A stretch of 64,000 nt of DNA from Levilactobacillus brevis ATCC 14869 = DSM 20054 (GCF_001433855.1 NZ_AZCP01000002.1:372001-436000); one strand, 5' to 3'. Counted from the stretch's first letter, positions 8,581 to 16,650 are shown. Notes: generated by a model from the letters alone, not told the origin. Numbers and translations are program-made.

Positions 8581-8591
8581 AGGAGCGTGTT

Positions 8592-9413
8592 ATGATGTCA
8601 GATTGGTTAGGATTAAAGGATAAGGTCTGTGTTGTTACCGGAGCCGTTGGTGGTATGGGCGTCCAAATTTGTCAGGCTTTGGCCGCCCAGCAAGCGACCG
8701 TGGTAGCTCTTGATATGGATCAGGCTAAGGTTGCCGACCTGGTCACGCAATTGATTAACGAAGAACACATTGCTGGGTTGGCTGTCAGTTGCGATGTCAC
8801 CAAAGAAACCAGCGTTCAACATGCCGTGGATCAGGTCAAGGATACATTTGGTCATGTGGATGTCGTCATCAACACCGCTGGCATTTTAAAATTCGATCCA
8901 CTAGAAAACCTTGATTACGCAACATGGAAACAGGTACTCGACGTTAATTTGAACGGCTATTACTTAGTTACCCATGAATTCGGTAAGCTAATGATTACCC
9001 AAAAACACGGAACCTTCGTCCATATCTCGACCGTTGCCAGCGATATCCCCGAAACCTATAGCGGCGCTTACAGTACCAGCAAAGCGGGGGTCAATATGCT
9101 GTCCAAGCAAGTCGCAGCAGAATGGGGAATGTTTGGCATTCGGAGCAACGTCTTAGAACCTTGTCTGGTTAAGACGCCAATGTCGGCCGCCTTTTATGCC
9201 GACCCACAAGTTGAAAACGGTCGTAAGACCTTGACCGCTAGCAAACGCATCGGCACAACAACGGATATCGCCAACGCCGTTCTCTTCTTGGCTAGCGACC
9301 GCTCAAGTTACATCAACGCTACTGGTCTCGTGATCGATGGCGGCTTCAGCGTCATGATGCAAAATCAAATTCCTAAGCCCGGTGGTCGCCGCGGTTTCGC
9401 TGAAACGCATTAG
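8592..9413 (+). CDS. short-chain dehydrogenase/reductase (SDR)
   Basis: The 273-residue protein shows the classical SDR signatures: VTGAVGGMGVQ for the dinucleotide, VINTAGIL, catalytic Ser in HISTVAS, and YSTSK as the YxxxK pair. The late motif GLVIDGGFSV is also standard. AAGGAG lies just upstream, and the start is 11 bases after aroE, so the three-gene operon is transporter, AroE homologue, SDR. It may act on the same polyol-acid substrate, but the substrate cannot be read from sequence. Confidence 0.9.
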   Translation: MMSDWLGLKDKVCVVTGAVGGMGVQICQALAAQQATVVALDMDQAKVADLVTQLINEEHIAGLAVSCDVTKETSVQHAVDQVKDTFGHVDVVINTAGILKFDPLENLDYATWKQVLDVNLNGYYLVTHEFGKLMITQKHGTFVHISTVASDIPETYSGAYSTSKAGVNMLSKQVAAEWGMFGIRSNVLEPCLVKTPMSAAFYADPQVENGRKTLTASKRIGTTTDIANAVLFLASDRSSYINATGLVIDGGFSVMMQNQIPKPGGRRGFAETH

Positions 9414-9441
9414 TCATATAACGTTGAGCTGTTAAATCGTC

Positions 9442-9470
9442 TTGTCAGTTAAGCCACTCTGGTGTAAGCT
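9442..9470 (+). promoter_or_regulatory. promoter for the ASCH-domain gene
   Basis: TTGTCA at 9442-9447 and TAAGCT at 9465-9470 are 17 bases apart, in the 86-base gap after the SDR gene. This suggests the next gene is transcribed on its own. Confidence 0.5.
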
Positions 9471-9499
9471 AACGCTAAGTCATCAAGGAGGCGGCATCT

Positions 9500-9943
9500 A
9501 TGGACGTAAAGACCTATTGGCAACACTTTAAAGCCCATCACCCAGAAATCACCACCGATCATTATGACGCCTATGCTTTTGGCAGTTCAGACGCAACCGC
9601 TGATTTGCTAGCGCACCTCGTCAAGATTGGACAAAAAACCGCAACCACTTCAGCAGTCGAGTTGTATGAAGCCGATGAACCCTTTCCGTTCGTTGGCGAA
9701 TACAATATCATCTTAGATGCGCAAGGAAACCCGGTCTGTGTCACGCAAACTAAGGTCACCGAAACGGTGCCTTTCGACCAGGTCAGTCAGGAACACGCCT
9801 ACCATGAAGGCGAAGACGATCGCACGTTAAACACTTGGCGCAAAGAGCATCGCGCCTTCTTCACCCGTGAATACCAGGTGGCTGGACAAACATTTAACGA
9901 CCAAATTCCCTGCTTCTGTGAGGTCTTTGAAGTGGTACGATAA
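9500..9943 (+). CDS. ASCH-domain protein
   Basis: This 147-residue protein is an ASCH-domain protein of the YqfB-like type. IGQKTATTSAVELYEADEPF holds the conserved G-K-TaT-S core, followed by VGEYNIILDAQGNPVCVTQ, then a basic/acidic HEGEDDRTLNTWRKEHRAFF segment. ASCH domains have a PUA-like fold and are thought to bind RNA or modified nucleosides; some hydrolyse N4-acetylcytidine. AAGGAGG precedes the ATG. It is followed by a strong terminator. Confidence 0.85.
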   Translation: MDVKTYWQHFKAHHPEITTDHYDAYAFGSSDATADLLAHLVKIGQKTATTSAVELYEADEPFPFVGEYNIILDAQGNPVCVTQTKVTETVPFDQVSQEHAYHEGEDDRTLNTWRKEHRAFFTREYQVAGQTFNDQIPCFCEVFEVVR

Positions 9944-9961
9944 CTCTCAGTTAGAAAAAAT

Positions 9962-10006
9962 AAAAGCTAGGTTCAACCAAAAAGTGGTTGAACCTAGCTT
10001 TTTTTG
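9962..10006. terminator. bidirectional intrinsic terminator
   Basis: A perfect 18-bp stem (9962-9979 with 9985-10002) and a T7 run separate the convergent ASCH and DHA2 genes. Confidence 0.92.
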
Positions 10007-10011
10007 ACAAC

Positions 10012-11427
10012 TTATGACTTGGTCGACTGACGACCATCACGCAACATGGCGGCAAAAATCCAACCAACTACGGCGACCGCCAAGAATGTCAGGAAAACCG
10101 CCTGATACCCAGCCAGACTCGCTGCCGTTCGCGACATTCTCGGCAAATGACTACTGGTGACCAGTGCCAAAACAAGCGTTGCCACCGCCACACCAGTTGA
10201 CCCTAAAATTTGTCGCACAGTGGTAATCACTGCGGTTCCATGTGAGATTAACTGATCTGGTAGCGAGTTGGCGCCTAGCGTCACTGCTGGCATCATCACG
10301 AAGGCATTGCCCCCTTCAATTAATGCCGCAATCACCATCATGGCAACCAGTGATTGCCGCCCACCGACTAAGACTAACCATAACCACCCCAAGACAATCA
10401 TGGTCATCCCGGTTAGCATGGTCGCCTTAAACCCAATGCGATCGGCTAACTTGCCAGTTAAGGGATTCAGCAAGCTCAAAACCACGGCCCCAGGAACTAA
10501 GGCCATCCCCGAAGCAAATGGCGAAATTCCCAAAACCTCTTGATAATACAATGGGAAAATGATTGTCACCACAATTAACGCAATATAAGACGTTCCCGTC
10601 AGTAATACGGCAAGATCAAAGTTAACGGTCTTGAGCACCCGTAAATCCAATAGCGGCGTTGCCACGTGAAATTGTCGCCAAACAAAGTACGCCACCGCCA
10701 ATAAACTGACGATAAGTAGGCCGCTCATCCAGCCCCAATTGACAGCCGTTTTACCAATTTGGTTTACCACATACAACAACCCGATAAACCCGACGCTACT
10801 TAGAACCGACCAGTAGTCTAAATGGGCCTTGTGTTGGGGCATCACATTCTTAATCGTCTTGAGGGCCACTAGAAAGACCACCGTAACAACTAACATAAAG
10901 ACCACGAATAACCCTTGCCAACTGGTGTACTTCAACACAATGCCGGAGATAATCGGCCCCACGGCTAATGCGGACCCCATGACTAGACCTGCCATGCCCA
11001 TAACACTCCCCCGCTGGGTTTCTGGAGTGATGCGCAACATGACCGTTTGATAGGACGGAAACATGATTCCCACGGCCATGGCTTCCATCACCCGCCCGAC
11101 CATCATCAAGGGAAAACTGGTGGCTAGGTAAATAATAAAGGTCCCCACATCGAATAAGGCCAAAACACTAACAAATAAAATGGGAAACTGAATGTTATTT
11201 AAGAGCCACGGACTAACGGGCATCATGACCACCATGACTAACATAAAGCCAGTCGTCAGCCACTGCACCGTAGATGCTGGAATATTAAAATACTGCATCA
11301 ACGTTGGGTATGCCGTTGACAGTGATGATTGACTAATCGACATGGTAAAGGTTCCCGCCAGTAACGTCCAAATAAAGGCTAGGTGGCTATACGGCCGCCC
11401 TTGTAAATCAACTGCTTCTTCCATCAC
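10012..11427 (-). CDS. MFS multidrug exporter, DHA2 (EmrB/QacA-like) family
   Basis: The protein of about 470 residues is strongly hydrophobic with some 14 predicted membrane segments. Family marks include AYPTLMQYFNIPASTVQWL, then VGRVMEAMAVGIMFPSYQ (motif for the drug:H+ antiporter-2 group) and LVMGSALAVGPIISGIVL (antiporter motif C). It probably expels toxic compounds using the proton gradient. The first codon is GTG at 11427 with ATG immediately next; GGGAG upstream fits either. No regulator gene is adjacent. Confidence 0.87.
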   Translation of the reverse strand: MMEEAVDLQGRPYSHLAFIWTLLAGTFTMSISQSSLSTAYPTLMQYFNIPASTVQWLTTGFMLVMVVMMPVSPWLLNNIQFPILFVSVLALFDVGTFIIYLATSFPLMMVGRVMEAMAVGIMFPSYQTVMLRITPETQRGSVMGMAGLVMGSALAVGPIISGIVLKYTSWQGLFVVFMLVVTVVFLVALKTIKNVMPQHKAHLDYWSVLSSVGFIGLLYVVNQIGKTAVNWGWMSGLLIVSLLAVAYFVWRQFHVATPLLDLRVLKTVNFDLAVLLTGTSYIALIVVTIIFPLYYQEVLGISPFASGMALVPGAVVLSLLNPLTGKLADRIGFKATMLTGMTMIVLGWLWLVLVGGRQSLVAMMVIAALIEGGNAFVMMPAVTLGANSLPDQLISHGTAVITTVRQILGSTGVAVATLVLALVTSSHLPRMSRTAASLAGYQAVFLTFLAVAVVGWIFAAMLRDGRQSTKS

Positions 11428-11554
11428 AACCCACTCCCTTATGCCACTTTAGAAATATTCTTAACTAGAGTTTAGTTTAGTCCATTTTTCTTGGCCTGTA
11501 AACCATCCCGCAAGCACAATGACATAATCCGGTTACTTCTGGTTTAATCTTTGG

Positions 11555-11560
11555 TACAAT
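11555..11560 (+). promoter_or_regulatory. extended -10 box (TGGTACAAT)
   Basis: TACAAT preceded by TGG forms an extended -10 box, with a weak TTACTT 16 bases upstream. It lies 43 bases before the small gene at 11604. Confidence 0.5.
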
Positions 11561-11603
11561 GAACCTAGTTAACGAATACACCGTTAGGAATCGAGGATAG
11601 ATC

Positions 11604-11777
11604 ATGGACTTAGTCAGCTACTTAACCGATGAAATTAGCTTTTTAACCGAACAAATGGATCGCGCGGAAAATGAGAAGGATAACGCCATGCATTTCTTAT
11701 GCGATGCGCGCATCACCGAAGCCAAACGCGTCTTAGAGCAGGTTAATGCGGGAAAGATCACCAGTTTAAAAGCTTAA
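11604..11777 (+). CDS. small conserved-looking protein of unknown function (57 aa)
   Basis: A 57-residue ORF begins MDLVSYLTDEISFLTEQMDR and continues as one charged, probably helical segment ending in KITSLKA. GAGGATAG precedes the ATG, a good extended -10 box lies upstream, and an intrinsic terminator follows 6 bases after the stop, so it has the parts of a genuine single-gene unit. No domain is recognised and no function is proposed. Confidence 0.65.
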   Translation: MDLVSYLTDEISFLTEQMDRAENEKDNAMHFLCDARITEAKRVLEQVNAGKITSLKA

Positions 11778-11783
11778 ATCGTC

Positions 11784-11816
11784 AACGGGCCCAGGCAGCT
11801 TGCCGCGGTCCGTTTT
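11784..11816 (+). terminator. intrinsic terminator
   Basis: A 14-position stem with a two-base internal loop (AACGGGCC..GGCA with TGCC..GGTCCGTT) is followed by T6. Confidence 0.8.
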
Positions 11817-11905
11817 TTACTTTTAAGATTTAACCACATCTATTCGCCGAAAGAGCAGAATTGGTGTACATTAGAACTAGTCAAAATTTTTGAGGAGGTA
11901 ACACG

Positions 11906-12703
11906 TTGATAACCATTAAATCAGCACGTGAAATTGAAAAAATGGCAGCCTCAGGCGCTGTCTTAGCCGGTGTTCACAAGGGTTTACGAGACATTATTAA
12001 ACCCGGTATCTCAAGTTGGGAAATCGAACGCTTCGCGAACAAATACATTGAAGAACACGGGGCAACCCCTTCAGAAAAGGGCTTTGAAGGCTACAAATAT
12101 GCCACCTGCGTCAGCGTTAACGACGAAGTCGCCCACGCCATTCCTCGTAAGGAACTAATCTTAAAGAATGGCGATATCGTTAAAGTCGATATGACGGTCA
12201 ACTTAGACGGGTTTGAAAGTGACTCATGTTGGACCTACGCGGTCGGCGATATCAGCCCCGAAGCAAAGCATTTAATGGACGTCACCAAAAAAGCCCTTTA
12301 TCTGGGGATTGACCAAGCGGTGGTTGGTAACCGTATCGGTGATATTGGTCATGCCATTCAGGCCTACACAGAAGGTCAAGAACACATGGGTGACGTCCGG
12401 GAGCTGATTGGTCATGGTATTCAACCAACCATGCACGAACAGCCTAACGTCCCTAATTATGGAGAAGCTGGCCACGGCTTGCGTTTACGCGCCGGTATGA
12501 CCATCACCATCGAACCCATGATTAACTTGGGAACTTGGGAAATCATCACCAAAGAAGTCGCTGATAAGTCTTGGAACTACTATGCCACGGCCGATGGCTC
12601 CTTATCTGCCCAGTATGAACACACGCTCGTCATCACGGACGATGGTCCTAAGATTTTGACTTCACAAGATCCTGAATTCGATAAAGACTACCTACTGTCG
12701 TAA
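11906..12703 (+). CDS. map: methionine aminopeptidase, type I
   Basis: This 265-residue enzyme removes the initiator Met from nascent proteins. Metal ligands are visible: Asp in VDMTVNLDGF and the following SDSCW, His in GHGIQPTMHE, Glu in TITIEPM and Glu in QYEHTLVI. It starts with TTG, supported by GAGGAGGTAACACG immediately ahead; no in-frame ATG fits a ribosome site. The methyltransferase gene follows after 15 bases, so the two form an operon. The upstream TGTACATT is a likely extended -10 box. Confidence 0.93.
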   Translation: MITIKSAREIEKMAASGAVLAGVHKGLRDIIKPGISSWEIERFANKYIEEHGATPSEKGFEGYKYATCVSVNDEVAHAIPRKELILKNGDIVKVDMTVNLDGFESDSCWTYAVGDISPEAKHLMDVTKKALYLGIDQAVVGNRIGDIGHAIQAYTEGQEHMGDVRELIGHGIQPTMHEQPNVPNYGEAGHGLRLRAGMTITIEPMINLGTWEIITKEVADKSWNYYATADGSLSAQYEHTLVITDDGPKILTSQDPEFDKDYLLS

Positions 12704-12718
12704 AAAGGAGCGCCGACC

Positions 12719-13435
12719 ATGCCATTGACCAACCACACGCCCGAAGATCGGGTACAGGATATTTTTGATCACATCGCACCACAATATGACCAAATGAATA
12801 GTGTCATTAGTCTCGGTACCCACCATTGGTGGCGTCAGCGGGTAATGCAGGCTATGACGTTACATGCTGGTGATTTTGCCTTAGACGTGTGTTGTGGTAC
12901 CGGTGACTGGACCATTGCTTTGGCCCAAGCCGTTGGCCCGGCTGGACACGTTGTGGGGCTCGACTTTAGTGGTGTGATGCTACAACATGCTACCACTAAG
13001 GTTCGCCAAGCCCAGCTTGACGATCGGATTACCTTACGCCAGGGAGACGCCATGCAGTTACCCTACCCTGATAATTATTTCAATGTGGTCACGATTGGCT
13101 TCGGCTTGCGCAACGTTCCTGATGCCACTCAGGTGCTACGAGAAATGGCACGCGTGGTGAAGCCCGGTGGTCAGGTGGTTTGCCTTGAAACCTCCCAACC
13201 AACTAATCCACTGGTCCACGCCGGTTGGCAGGTTTACTTTGGCCATGTCGTTCCTTTAATGGGTCGGCTAGCCCACCACTACCAAGCCTATAATTACCTG
13301 CAATCATCCACGCACCACTTCGTTTCCGCAAAAGAACTCAGCCGGTTATTCACGGCTGCTGGTTTAACTCAAGTTCATTACGACTTATTTAATCTGGGAG
13401 CCGCGGCCGTCCACTGGGGACGAAAACCATATTAA
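12719..13435 (+). CDS. demethylmenaquinone methyltransferase-like, UbiE/MenG family
   Basis: The 238-residue protein is a class I SAM methyltransferase with the UbiE/COQ5 signatures: VQDIFDHIAPQYDQMNSVIS at the N-terminus, the SAM loop LDVCCGTGDWTIALA and GFGLRNVPDATQVLREM. Family members methylate demethylmenaquinone in the last step of menaquinone synthesis. No other men genes are in the window, so the substrate may instead be an acquired quinone. AAAAAGGAG precedes the ATG and map lies just upstream. Confidence 0.85.
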   Translation: MPLTNHTPEDRVQDIFDHIAPQYDQMNSVISLGTHHWWRQRVMQAMTLHAGDFALDVCCGTGDWTIALAQAVGPAGHVVGLDFSGVMLQHATTKVRQAQLDDRITLRQGDAMQLPYPDNYFNVVTIGFGLRNVPDATQVLREMARVVKPGGQVVCLETSQPTNPLVHAGWQVYFGHVVPLMGRLAHHYQAYNYLQSSTHHFVSAKELSRLFTAAGLTQVHYDLFNLGAAAVHWGRKPY

Positions 13436-13443
13436 ACTTACTT

Positions 13444-13494
13444 CTAATGAAAACAGCGACATCAGAATTTTTCTGATATCGCTGTTTTCATTAG
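13444..13494. terminator. long terminator-like hairpin
   Basis: A 24-position stem with one mismatch (CTAATGAAAACAGCGA..ATCAGAA and its complement) follows the methyltransferase gene. The T-rich part is inside the 3' arm, so efficiency is uncertain. Confidence 0.7.
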
Positions 13495-13578
13495 TTGCAT
13501 CTGCTGTGGGTCATGTGGCTCCTCACTGACGCCTGTCAAACGTCGCTGTCGGCACGACTGGTTGAAATCAGCTATAGC

Positions 13579-13910
13579 CACGAGTAATGACCAACACGAA
13601 AATATCAATGTTCACAAACAGTGCGATTAAAGAAGCTAAAATAAAAAATGGAATTATTCTAATCGGGTTTAAAGGTTAACCAACGCGATCGACCACGCCA
13701 CACACCACAGTAGCCCGGCGGGAAGCGACAAATGGGCTCAGTACCGTCGTTATCCTTGGCGCGCGTTTTTAGCGCGCTTAGGATAAGACCGAGCTTTAAG
13801 ACAAGCGAGTTACTTGGCTTAAAGTCGTGTCCGGTACGTTCCAGCCCATTTTCCGCGACCAAAGGGCGGACAATTGAGACTAAAAAGTAATTGCTTTAGC
13901 CGCCCTAACC
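13579..13910 (+). repeat. dispersed intergenic repeat, copy 1 (about 330 bp)
   Basis: Between the methyltransferase and Rgg-like genes lies a segment that recurs at 40113-40425 in the same orientation. Shared blocks start at CACGAGTA..ACCAACAC and end in the region after GGGCGGAC. The central 155 bases have no indels and about 19 differences by hand count; the flanks are more diverged. No terminal inverted repeats or transposase are present. A minus-strand ORF (13659-13862) runs through it and is weakly conserved in copy 2, but the sequence is better explained as structured RNA. Confidence 0.85.
13713..13867 (+). ncRNA. candidate structured RNA, copy 1 (three-way junction)
   Basis: Nested complementary segments can be paired by eye: GCCC 13713 with GGGC 13864, GGGCT 13734 with AGCCC 13843, and GTACCG 13741 with CGGTAC 13832. 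These enclose hairpin 1 (13750-13786, arms TTATCCT..GGCGCGC) and hairpin 2 (13794-13824, CTTTAAG-a-CAAG with CTTG-g-CTTAAAG). Copy 2 keeps every helix with compatible changes, and three of the variant pairs are G-U only when read on the + strand. Promoter and 3' end are not evident. Function is unknown. Confidence 0.6.
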
Positions 13911-13941
13911 TAGTGGGACAGACGATTTCATTAGCCGTTAC

Positions 13942-14796
13942 CTATGCCCCCGCATTGAAAGCCGCAATCTGGGCTAGTAGTTTTGTGTTGCGGTTCAAAC
14001 GAGCGAACGCCGCCGCATCCTGAATGTCTTGCGTAATCTGGGCAGTTGCGCCATTGGTCTGCCGATAATTGCGCGCTCGTTGATACAAAATCCGTGCCAA
14101 ATAATACGTCACATGGTAGTCCTTACAGATTTCGACGCCATAGCTAAGTAGATCGTTACTACGTGCCACCTCACCCGTTTCGCCAAGGAACTGGCCAGTG
14201 TAATAGATAATGTTCAGCGTTCGCCAGATATTGTGGCGGTTTTTAAAAGTGGTCTGGTGAATTTGGCTAGCGCCCTTATTAAAGTAAAAGGTCGCTGCAT
14301 CCAGATCCCCTTCTTGACTGTAGGCCAGTCCCATTCCCGTATAAGCCAGCAGCGTGTACATTGAATGATGACCTTCGTCCAAGCGATTTAAAATTTGGGA
14401 AAAATCGTAGAGCGCATCCGCAATAGTGCCGCCACTCAATGCGGTCACATATCCTCGGATAAAGTAAAAACGGAGTTGAAATGTCGAGGTTCCCTTCGTG
14501 GGATCACCCAATTTGGCCAAGTTGGCTCTTACCTGATCGTACTCCTCAACCAGTAGCTGAAACTCGGCTTCCTCTAGCGTCCGCGACCGCACCGAATCTT
14601 CATCATGATTCAACGGAAATAGGTCATTGAGCGTCAATTCCAAACGATCACATAGTTGCAGTAAAATTTTGAGTGATGGCACCTTGCCGTTACGCTCAAA
14701 CTTACTTAGCGTTGCCTGCGTACAGATTCCAGTAGCTAATTGGTTTTGTGATAGGTGAAGCCGTTTACGCGTTTCAATGAAAATATCAATATTCAT
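13942..14796 (-). CDS. Rgg/MutR-like XRE-family transcriptional regulator
   Basis: The N-terminus is an XRE helix-turn-helix (RKRLHLSQNQLATGICTQAT, then LSKFERNGKVPSLKILLQLC), followed from about residue 75 by a long helical TPR-like region. This is the layout of Rgg/PlcR-type (RNPP) regulators, many of which sense peptides. The Met at 14796 is preferred over the Met four codons upstream because AAGGG would be too close to the latter. No peptide-pheromone ORF was recognised next to it. It faces the structured repeat at its 3' side. Confidence 0.8.
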   Translation of the reverse strand: MNIDIFIETRKRLHLSQNQLATGICTQATLSKFERNGKVPSLKILLQLCDRLELTLNDLFPLNHDEDSVRSRTLEEAEFQLLVEEYDQVRANLAKLGDPTKGTSTFQLRFYFIRGYVTALSGGTIADALYDFSQILNRLDEGHHSMYTLLAYTGMGLAYSQEGDLDAATFYFNKGASQIHQTTFKNRHNIWRTLNIIYYTGQFLGETGEVARSNDLLSYGVEICKDYHVTYYLARILYQRARNYRQTNGATAQITQDIQDAAAFARLNRNTKLLAQIAAFNAGA

Positions 14797-14849
14797 GAAG
14801 TCAGCCATCCCTTAAACATTATCGGCCTATTATAACAAATTTCGTGAGA

Positions 14850-15482
14850 CTAATGGGGCATTTGCCAGCCATGATTTTCTCGATCCCAATCCCGTTTCCG
14901 ACTATCAGAAACAAACGGATTCCCCGCAACAGTATAACGGAGTGGCTTGTCCTGCCAACTCCCAGCACTGACCCCTACTCGTGAGGTAGCCATAACCTGA
15001 CGTGGGTGCCGCGTAACCGTTGGCGTAATCGTTAGATTCTGTGCACCCAACGGTGTCCGATTCAACGCTTTAGATTGTAAACCTAAGGCCGCCGTTAATT
15101 TTCCCGGCCCATTGGTCAGATCAGGTAACGGTTTATCTCGGTGGGTCTGCATCAACTCAATCCCGCGGTTCGGTTCAATCCCCCGAATTAAGATTCCTTG
15201 GGGAATACCATTCGCTTGGGTTGCCACATCTAACATGTAATAGCCCCGTAAGACATAAATGTAGATGGTCCCAGGATCATCGTACAGTGCCGCATTTGCG
15301 GCCGTATACCGGCCATTAAACGCATGCGCCGCGGTATCCTGTTCTCCCAAATAAGCTTCTGCTTCTACAATCCAGCCGCTCATGATTCCAGCTGGTGTTT
15401 GATAAATTAATTCATGCCCCAACAACTCTTGTGTAATTTGTTCAGTGGGCCGCCCGGTAAAAAAATCGGCTAATAAAGACAT
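14850..15482 (-). CDS. DNA-3-methyladenine glycosylase, AAG/MPG family
   Basis: This 210-residue protein belongs to the MPG family of alkylbase glycosylases. Conserved blocks are IVEAEAYLGEQDTAAHAFNG, with the catalytic Glu and the YxG intercalating region, IYIYVLRGYYMLDVATQ and LIRGIEPNRGIELM, then LTNGPGKLTAALGL. It excises 3-methyladenine and hypoxanthine from DNA. It is a different fold from the two Tag-type proteins elsewhere in the window (43593 and 54438). It stands alone, divergent from the DUF488 gene. Confidence 0.92.
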   Translation of the reverse strand: MSLLADFFTGRPTEQITQELLGHELIYQTPAGIMSGWIVEAEAYLGEQDTAAHAFNGRYTAANAALYDDPGTIYIYVLRGYYMLDVATQANGIPQGILIRGIEPNRGIELMQTHRDKPLPDLTNGPGKLTAALGLQSKALNRTPLGAQNLTITPTVTRHPRQVMATSRVGVSAGSWQDKPLRYTVAGNPFVSDSRKRDWDRENHGWQMPH

Positions 15483-15543
15483 TGTCGCAGTCGCTCGCTT
15501 TCTTTTAGACTATGGTACACTAACCGTATGGAGATGATTTTAA

Positions 15544-15936
15544 ATGGCAATTAAGTGTGAACGAATCTACACGAAACCTGCTGACTTAACTGGATTTCGC
15601 GTGCTAGTTGATCGATTATGGCCACGGGGCATCTCAAAAGTTAATGCCCAACTTGATACTTGGGAGAAAGCGATTGGTCCGAGCACCGACCTACGGAAAT
15701 GGTTTAATCACGACCCCGAAAGGTTTGCCGCATTTCAGACCAAGTATCGCGCTGAGTTACAAGCTAACCCAGCACTTCCGGATTTCTTGAAGGTCATCGC
15801 AACCCAAGTCGCCAAACAAGACGTCATCCTTCTCTTTGGGGCCAAGGACGAGACTCATAACCAAGCAATTGTGCTTAAAGACTTTTTGAAGACCCAATTG
15901 GCTGGGAAAGTACCCGCCGAACGGTTACAAGACTAA
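15544..15936 (+). CDS. DUF488-family protein
   Basis: The 130-residue protein has DUF488 marks: RIYTKPADLTGFRVLVDRLW, then PRGISK and DLRKWFNHDPERFAAFQTKY. The function of the family is not established. An extended -10 box (TGGTACACT, core 15516-15521) lies 23 bases upstream. Its 3' end overlaps the 3' end of the opposite-strand pgmB-like gene by 62 bases, an unusually long convergent overlap. Confidence 0.85.
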   Translation: MAIKCERIYTKPADLTGFRVLVDRLWPRGISKVNAQLDTWEKAIGPSTDLRKWFNHDPERFAAFQTKYRAELQANPALPDFLKVIATQVAKQDVILLFGAKDETHNQAIVLKDFLKTQLAGKVPAERLQD

Positions 15937-16567
15937 GCTCCTGAGTACTCGTCAGCTGTGCGGTGACGCCTGGAAGTGGCTGCGAATTGATTCCAATCGT
16001 TAAGCACCCCGCTGCCCGTGCGGCTTGAACTCCCGTCACGGTATCTTCAAAGGCCACACACCGTTCAGGCGGCAATCCTAAGAGACCGGCGGCCGCAAGG
16101 TAAACATCCGGCGCTGGCTTACTGGCTTTAAGACTCCCCGCCGGAACAATGTGCGTGAAATAATCCGTTAAGCCGAGGTGGGCAATCTCTGCTGGCGCAT
16201 TCGTGGAGGCGGACGCTAACGCCATCGGATACCCAGCAGCCACAATTTCATCCAAAAAAGCGGTCACACCCGGCAAGCGGTTAGCTGGTGTCAGCTCAGC
16301 CACGTACTGTTTGTACAAAGCATTCTCATGATCGGTCAGTGACTGACGCTGTGCCACCGTAAATGCCGTCTGTTGCTTTCCCGCTGCCAAGATGGTCTCT
16401 AGCGAATCCGCCCGACTCATTCCGGGTAGGACCGCTGTCAAATGGTCGGTCCACGGGATATGCAACTCATCAGCAATTGCTCGCCATGAGGCTAAATGAT
16501 ATTGCCAAGAGTCAGCAATAACCCCATGTAAATCGAATAGAAAACCCTGAACGACTGGCTGTTTCAT
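15875..16567 (-). CDS. beta-phosphoglucomutase-like HAD protein with an altered catalytic motif
   Basis: The protein of 230 residues resembles beta-phosphoglucomutase: cap segment LPGMSRADSLETILAAG, SASTNAP, KASKPAPDVYLAAAG and VAFEDTVTGVQAA. HAD motif I reads FDLHGVIAD instead of FDLDGVITD: the nucleophile Asp is kept, but the general acid/base Asp two residues later is His (codon CAT). The start at 16567 is set by AAAGGAGGAGACGTCG directly ahead; an ATG ten codons upstream would place the ribosome site inside the gene. The enzyme would interconvert beta-glucose 1- and 6-phosphate if active. No maltose phosphorylase gene is adjacent. Confidence 0.82.
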   Translation of the reverse strand: MKQPVVQGFLFDLHGVIADSWQYHLASWRAIADELHIPWTDHLTAVLPGMSRADSLETILAAGKQQTAFTVAQRQSLTDHENALYKQYVAELTPANRLPGVTAFLDEIVAAGYPMALASASTNAPAEIAHLGLTDYFTHIVPAGSLKASKPAPDVYLAAAGLLGLPPERCVAFEDTVTGVQAARAAGCLTIGINSQPLPGVTAQLTSTQELSLVTVRRVLSQPIGSSKSL

Positions 16568-16583
16568 CGACGTCTCCTCCTTT

Positions 16584-16634
16584 TGAAAGCGTTTCATTTA
16601 GCTTACATTATACACCAAATGACCCACTGACCAA
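16584..16634 (-). promoter_or_regulatory. promoter of the pgmB-like gene with a cre-like element
   Basis: TTGGTC (16634-16629) and TATAAT (16612-16607) are 16 apart with an extended TG. TGAAAGCGTTTCA at 16584-16596 lies at the transcript start; it has cre arms but a three-base instead of four-base centre, so CcpA control is possible but unproven. Confidence 0.6.
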
Positions 16635-16650
16635 ACGAGTTGGTCGCATC

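Noticed and set aside
13659-13862. Minus-strand ORF of 67 codons inside repeat copy 1, with a related frame at 40156-40413
   Set aside because: The shared GLERTGHDFKP-type frame lies wholly within the paired RNA-like core, has no ribosome site, and its differences follow helices and loops rather than codon positions.
16584-16596. A full cre site at the pgmB-like promoter
   Set aside because: The arms fit but the centre is one base short of the consensus, so it is noted only as cre-like.
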